NCBI GenBank assembly: GCA_035041965.1
Contig: JAPYMA010000640.1
Location: 1 to 64,000 of the forward strand
Length of the DNA stretch: 64,000 bases
Source of the DNA: Anisakis pegreffii
Taxonomy: Eukaryota > Nematoda > Chromadorea > Rhabditida > Anisakidae
Reading direction: 5' to 3'
This document shows, piece after piece, positions 59,720 to 64,000 of the stretch (position 1 is the first letter of the stretch; each line of letters begins with the position of its first letter). A program made the translations under genes and the position numbers. The notes under the pieces are model-generated. The model was not told where the DNA came from and made no database searches. It was given only the letters and a program-made list of their open reading frames with translations.

Positions 59720-61980
59720 CAGTGATGGGAATGCTACCGAAAAACAATAGATAAGCTATCGCTGACCCGATGAAAAAAAAAGTTTGGTCAGCTGAAAATA
59801 ATGCGCTATCGTTATTATCGCCAAAACAGTAGAACTACTACCGCTGAACTGATAGTCGGCGAAGCTAGGGCGCTAAACGCTATCGCTACTCGCTACTTCA
59901 GAATCTTCCCTCAAAAGATGCAACTGCACCACTCATTTGTATGTTCACGTTCTTTAACAATTCACAAAATATATTTAATTTTATAAACCAACAATCACCA
60001 AATTGGTGTTTACTGCTAACTCCACAACAAACGAAGTTGATTATAATCGCTAAGAACAGTCCTAATAACCCCCTCAATATCCACAACCAACAATCACCTC
60101 CCTCCTCATTCATACAAGATCTATTTATTTATTTAATCAGCAAATCCAACTCATTACGAGTTTATGCCTCTCTGTTATTACCAATATCACTAATATCACA
60201 TTCTTCCTTCCTTGGCATTCTTCTTTCCGCGCAGCTAACGATAATAGCGTTTGGAATCATCTGTCTTCATGAAATCCGAACTTGAATTATTGATTTGGCA
60301 AGTACAGAGGTTTTGGGCTACTCTCCCATATGCCCATTTATTTCTAGGGAGAGGGACTCAGAAGGAGCCCGAAAATACATTCCGATTGATCGATTGAACA
60401 CTTGTCCAACGATCGTTCAGAGTAGTTGTTTGGAACAGCCATCAGTAGTGAATCAGTAATCTTTCGTTATCAGTGATAAACAATTAATGTAACCGAGTAG
60501 ATCCGTAGCAATCGGCATATCAAGCACGCCACAGCTAACCAATAACGAGTGCCTGTTGCCATAGATAATTTGCATAGTTAAATCCAGCCGAATAACAACA
60601 ACAATCCATCAAGCTATCGCAACAATGACGAACATTTTGCCGATCGCACAGAACGATCGACAAACCAACCGCTCACCGTCATCCATAAAAATTATTCAAG
60701 ATCAAGGCGCCTTAAGCAACCCAAGTTTGAAGCTACATCATCACGTTTCCAATATAGTTAAAAAAGCTAACACCAGATTATCACTCACACTGAGAACGTT
60801 CAGCTTCATTACCTTCTCTTTACTAACTATAAGCAAAGTACTCAACCTATATTCGCCCACACTAGAATTTACTTTTTCTCCTCGTTCTTTTCCGGATCAA
60901 TACGATAACAAACGCTATATTAATGCCGTTAAAAATGTTCGGAAAAGATGTAAGAGGCACTTCAGGAAATTCAATAACGCATCTGAATACAAGGGGAGAT
61001 TATCAATATTTAGAACTGCGAAGATTTTATATTGATCTTTGAGCAGAACACAACATCATTCAACGTCAGGTTGATCTCCCAATGGGAGAAATTTTTCAAT
61101 GAACGAACCCGCTAAAGTAATTCCTCAAACACGCAAATTAAACGCTACAAAACTCTTGTCCGCAAATAGAATCGTTAGAGCCTGGAATCGACTCTCTCAA
61201 TAATTTGCCTCCTCACGTTTGCTCGAAATATTTAAACGCAAACTCCGATCTACTACATGAAATGAAATCGGTTTCATATCCCTGTCAAAATCTCGTTAAC
61301 TATTTGACAAGCAGCGATGGAGAAATTGAGAAAAAAAAAGTTACTTCGCCCAACTATTTTTAATCATTCCTTTTTTTATTCATTGAATAATTTATATAAT
61401 TTGATTTTTTCCTCTTTTCTCAACCATCCTCCCCCTTCCAACACCAGTTGGGTCAGTATACGCGAAGTTGTGCAGAACTCTACTGCACATATTATTATGC
61501 GCATAAATATCAATCATGTCCTTTCCCAGCGATAAAAAAAATTGATGAAGATATCATTGCACTGTCACCCAACTTATCTCAAATCAGTTAGCTTAGTGAT
61601 CTCAGACGGAATGCTAGTGGTGTACTTATAGCAAAAATTTGAGGTATGGTTGAATACTCAACTTGTGACCATTCGGAAGTGTACGAGTATGGTAAGTCCG
61701 AGTTTAGTATTATATATGTTACGGCGCCACTATGTTTTCACATACCCTAATGTTCGAAAAAATATGCATTCGCATGCGGAAGAAAAATTAGCGGAAGATA
61801 GTGGACGTATAATAGGTCGCTGAAGCGCTAACTTTCGTGAAAATGCAGCTCACTGAAGCGCTAGTCAACGACGGTTGCGGAGGCTATCGCTACAAGTTTC
61901 GGCTACTTGAAAACAGTAGTGCGCTATAATGCTTCCCCTGATAGCGGATTAGCGGATTGCTGCGCTATTGCCCATCTCTG
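59720..61980. mobile_element. hAT-superfamily DNA transposon (non-autonomous or decayed)
   Basis: Left end CAGTGATGGGAATGC, right end in reverse complement CAGAGATGGGCAATAGCG: hAT-type terminal repeats. They are flanked by a perfect 8-bp target duplication, GTTATGTT, at 59712-59719 and 61981-61988. Subterminal regions are full of GCGCTA/TAGCG motifs on both sides (59800-59900 and 61790-61975), as in hAT elements. No transposase is recognisable; the interior contains a reverse-transcriptase remnant instead. Insertion was relatively recent, judging from the intact duplication, although the terminal repeats have diverged. Confidence 0.93.
60640..61260 (+). mobile_element. Decayed non-LTR retrotransposon (reverse-transcriptase C-terminal) remnant
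   Basis: The frame from about 60640 contains SLKLHHHVSNIVKKANTRL followed by a YSPTLEF segment, matching the thumb region of non-LTR reverse transcriptases (family pattern LKxxxHI..IVKKAN.RL, then LEYASPVW). After stops, the same frame resumes near 61102 with RKLNATKLLSANRIVRAWN and, past a stop at 61201, LLEIFKRKLRS, the usual C-terminal block. Upstream domains are missing and stops interrupt it, so it is inactive. It is nested in the hAT element. Confidence 0.75.
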
Positions 61981-61988
61981 GTTATGTT

Positions 61989-63902
61989 ATATATTGAATC
62001 TGAGGAGGAGCTAAAATTTAGAAAAAATTAGTAGTAGTGGGATGGATTGTAGCAACGAAGTAAGTTTGAATATTAAATACAGGTCATGGGTTAGTGACAT
62101 GAGAATTATGTTGATAACTTGGATGGAGTTGACGTAGCGCTAAATACTAAAACGACACCAGTTGCACTATGGATCAATTCATTTTGAGGATGTCGTTGAT
62201 GACTGCTGCTTTTGGAAGTATTGTAAACCGCCTCAGATGGATTAAGCGATTAGCAAACTGAAAGCATTTTTAGAAGATTGTTTTTGTAAATATAATGGAA
62301 ATAAAGTATAGAAAATATCAATTGGTTTTCAGTTCGTTCATTTTTGCCAAATTCAAAATTATGTTCCAATCCTTCTCAATGGCGATGGTGAAGGAAGCAA
62401 ACAATGCTAAATCTCCGTCATTAGACAACAGTACATTGTAATTCTGCACATCAAAATTGCGAATAGATTGAATTGGTCAATTCATTTCCAATGAAATTCC
62501 TATTCCACACACTCAAAAAGGATCGAAAATGCGAGTCGCATGGTAGTAGATTTCTAAAAGTTACTCAAAGTGGGGCAGGTAAAGAGCATTCTATTGAGAA
62601 GTGGAACCGATGTTAAAGAGCTGGTAATGTGATAAAAAATGACTGAACAGAATTAATTTGCTAAAAGAAAGGGTACAAGAAGTTGGTGATTGTTCTGAAG
62701 ATCTCACTTCGTTCTAGTTTTAGGTGTATGCCTAGCAATTAAATAAACTCGTTTTAGGGATTTTTTTAGGATACTTTTTCGGTGTTGATCGAAGACGCTA
62801 ACCACCAAATATAATAGAAAGTAAAGGTATCTGAGTAGTTTAAAACATCACCGAGCATGTGCAGTCATCAATCAAGGAGCAACAGTTCATTTCCTAATTA
62901 CTTAAAAATGAAAATGAGTACGATATTACGCTGAAATTCGGCTACAAATAAGTTCGGTTTACACGTAAACACCCACATTCCGCAGTTCCGCATGAATGAA
63001 TATTTTGATTTTTAACCATCTTTATTTATTCCGAATCAGTGGCACTTTAACTCTGTAGCAGTCAATATTTTATGCTTTATAATAGTTACTTCCAAAGCAG
63101 TCAATATTTTACAAGTTTTTTTTAGCATAATTCCAATTTTAAAAAAAAAAACGAGTTTATTGTCCACAACTCATACCAATGTCAAGCTTCATTAAACATT
63201 GATTGTGTGAAAGTATGACTAATCCGTTCCAATGAACTGTACAATTGTATTGTAATATACAATTAATGAAAATTTTACAAATGAATTTATAGGTTACATC
63301 GATGATAAGAAACGGCATCAATTGCATCTGATTACTGATCAGTGCGTTAGTGATGGTAATTTGATCTTTAGTTTGCAATCAAATACGTCAGTGGGAATGT
63401 GAACGGATATTCGGAGCCGTGAATACAAATTGCGGTCGAACTTATATCGTGCTCACGTTGAAGGTTCTCGCAAACACTGCACTCACAGCCAACGTTCGTT
63501 GATAAAATTCGGTTGTGATCAGATCAAATGGGATGGCTCACGAACAGTCAAAGTGATATCACAATCTGTGTTCTGATTCACTCGAAACAAATGGTACAAA
63601 AATGAAGAAATGAGCAATTAACCAAATTTTGAGTTCATTTCAAAAGGGCCATCGAACATACCTATTCAAGGATTGGAAATAAGTGCTTTTATTCATTTAA
63701 ATACAAGTGAGGTTGTCATCGAGCGGTTTGCCCAGAATAGGCTCACTGCCTAATATAGAAGGTCACGTCTGAACTAGAAACTATTGAGTTTCATTTGCAA
63801 CATTTAAGGTTTTGATCATTATTTGTATAATACTAATGCAGGAAGACACTGAAAATAAAATGTTAAAGTATAATCCATTCAAAGTGAACCTTTCAGGAAG
63901 GA
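61989..63902. other. Intergenic, no supportable gene
   Basis: AT-rich. The only frame of note (63157-63378, minus) is unsupported. Confidence 0.4.
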
Positions 63903-64000
63903 ATGTTCAGAATTTTGCTATTATGCTGCAGCTTTTTAGCAAGCCGTGCAATTGAGTGTCAAAAGAATTTTGCACAGGATTCATAGCAGTGATAAAAATT
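63903..64000 (+). CDS. Candidate first exon of a secreted protein, cut by the window edge
   Basis: CTTTCAG ends six bases before an ATG at 63903, the same start architecture as the collagens. The frame begins MFRILLLCCSFLASRAIEC, a typical signal peptide. It meets a stop within 27 codons, so a donor such as GA/GTGTCA at about 63955 would be needed to continue. There is no homology to anything I recognise, and the rest lies outside. Confidence 0.3.

Noticed and set aside
60719..60730. Twelve-base match to the nematode SL1 leader (ACCCAAGTTTGA)
   Set aside because: It lies inside the reverse-transcriptase remnant, where it encodes conserved family residues. No donor or Sm site follows, so it is not an SL RNA gene.
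60625..61035. A 136-codon frame as an independent gene
   Set aside because: It matches a reverse-transcriptase fragment, is inside the hAT element, and continues in the same frame past stops.

Overview
The window is nuclear DNA of a nematode. It carries three nematode cuticle collagen genes with the family N-terminal membrane segment, RxKR processing site and CPCP C-terminus. It also carries a chemoreceptor-type 7TM gene, small introns with TTTCAG-type acceptors, and start codons lying a few bases after a splice acceptor, as expected for spliced-leader trans-splicing. The DNA is AT-rich and coding exons stand out as islands of higher GC. I cannot place it below phylum level.

Layout. 1-1262 is a 404-bp tandem satellite. 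1263-7974 is a repeat-rich zone: a diverged ~85-90 bp repeat pair, a 28-bp minisatellite, a three-copy ~110-bp repeat (one copy inverted), a MITE-like inverted-repeat element, a GC-rich island and a probable mariner relic. 7975-10693 (-) is a six-exon 7TM receptor. 13309-14499 (-) is a copper chaperone (CUC-1/ATOX1). 15629-16524 (+) is a CDK2AP/DOC-1 homologue and 16902-18342 (+) a DPH7-type WD40 protein. 20351-22906 (+) is an eight-exon ERK-type MAP kinase. 26206-34059 (+) is a 21-exon AMPA-type ionotropic glutamate receptor, assembled here into one 955-residue frame. 37525-39068 (+), 53345-55814 (+) and 56734-59555 (-) are the collagens. 42638-47557 (+) is a secreted or surface leucine-rich-repeat protein of 792 residues. 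59720-61980 is a hAT-family transposon with a perfect 8-bp target duplication, containing a decayed non-LTR reverse-transcriptase remnant. At 63903 a possible signal-peptide exon runs toward the window edge.

Gene models were built by hand from splice phase plus protein-family similarity, and in every completed model the exon lengths sum to an intact frame. Several exons are too short to show as open reading frames, such as the 9-base first coding exon of the copper chaperone. Function is mixed: neuronal signalling (glutamate receptor, 7TM receptor), housekeeping (copper handling, diphthamide synthesis, chromatin/cell cycle, ERK signalling) and extracellular matrix (collagens, LRR protein). 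Only two linkages look functional: the CDK2AP homologue and DPH7 lie 377 bp apart on one strand and could form an operon, and the collagens form a loose duplicated cluster. The rest is intergenic DNA in which I see no supportable gene.
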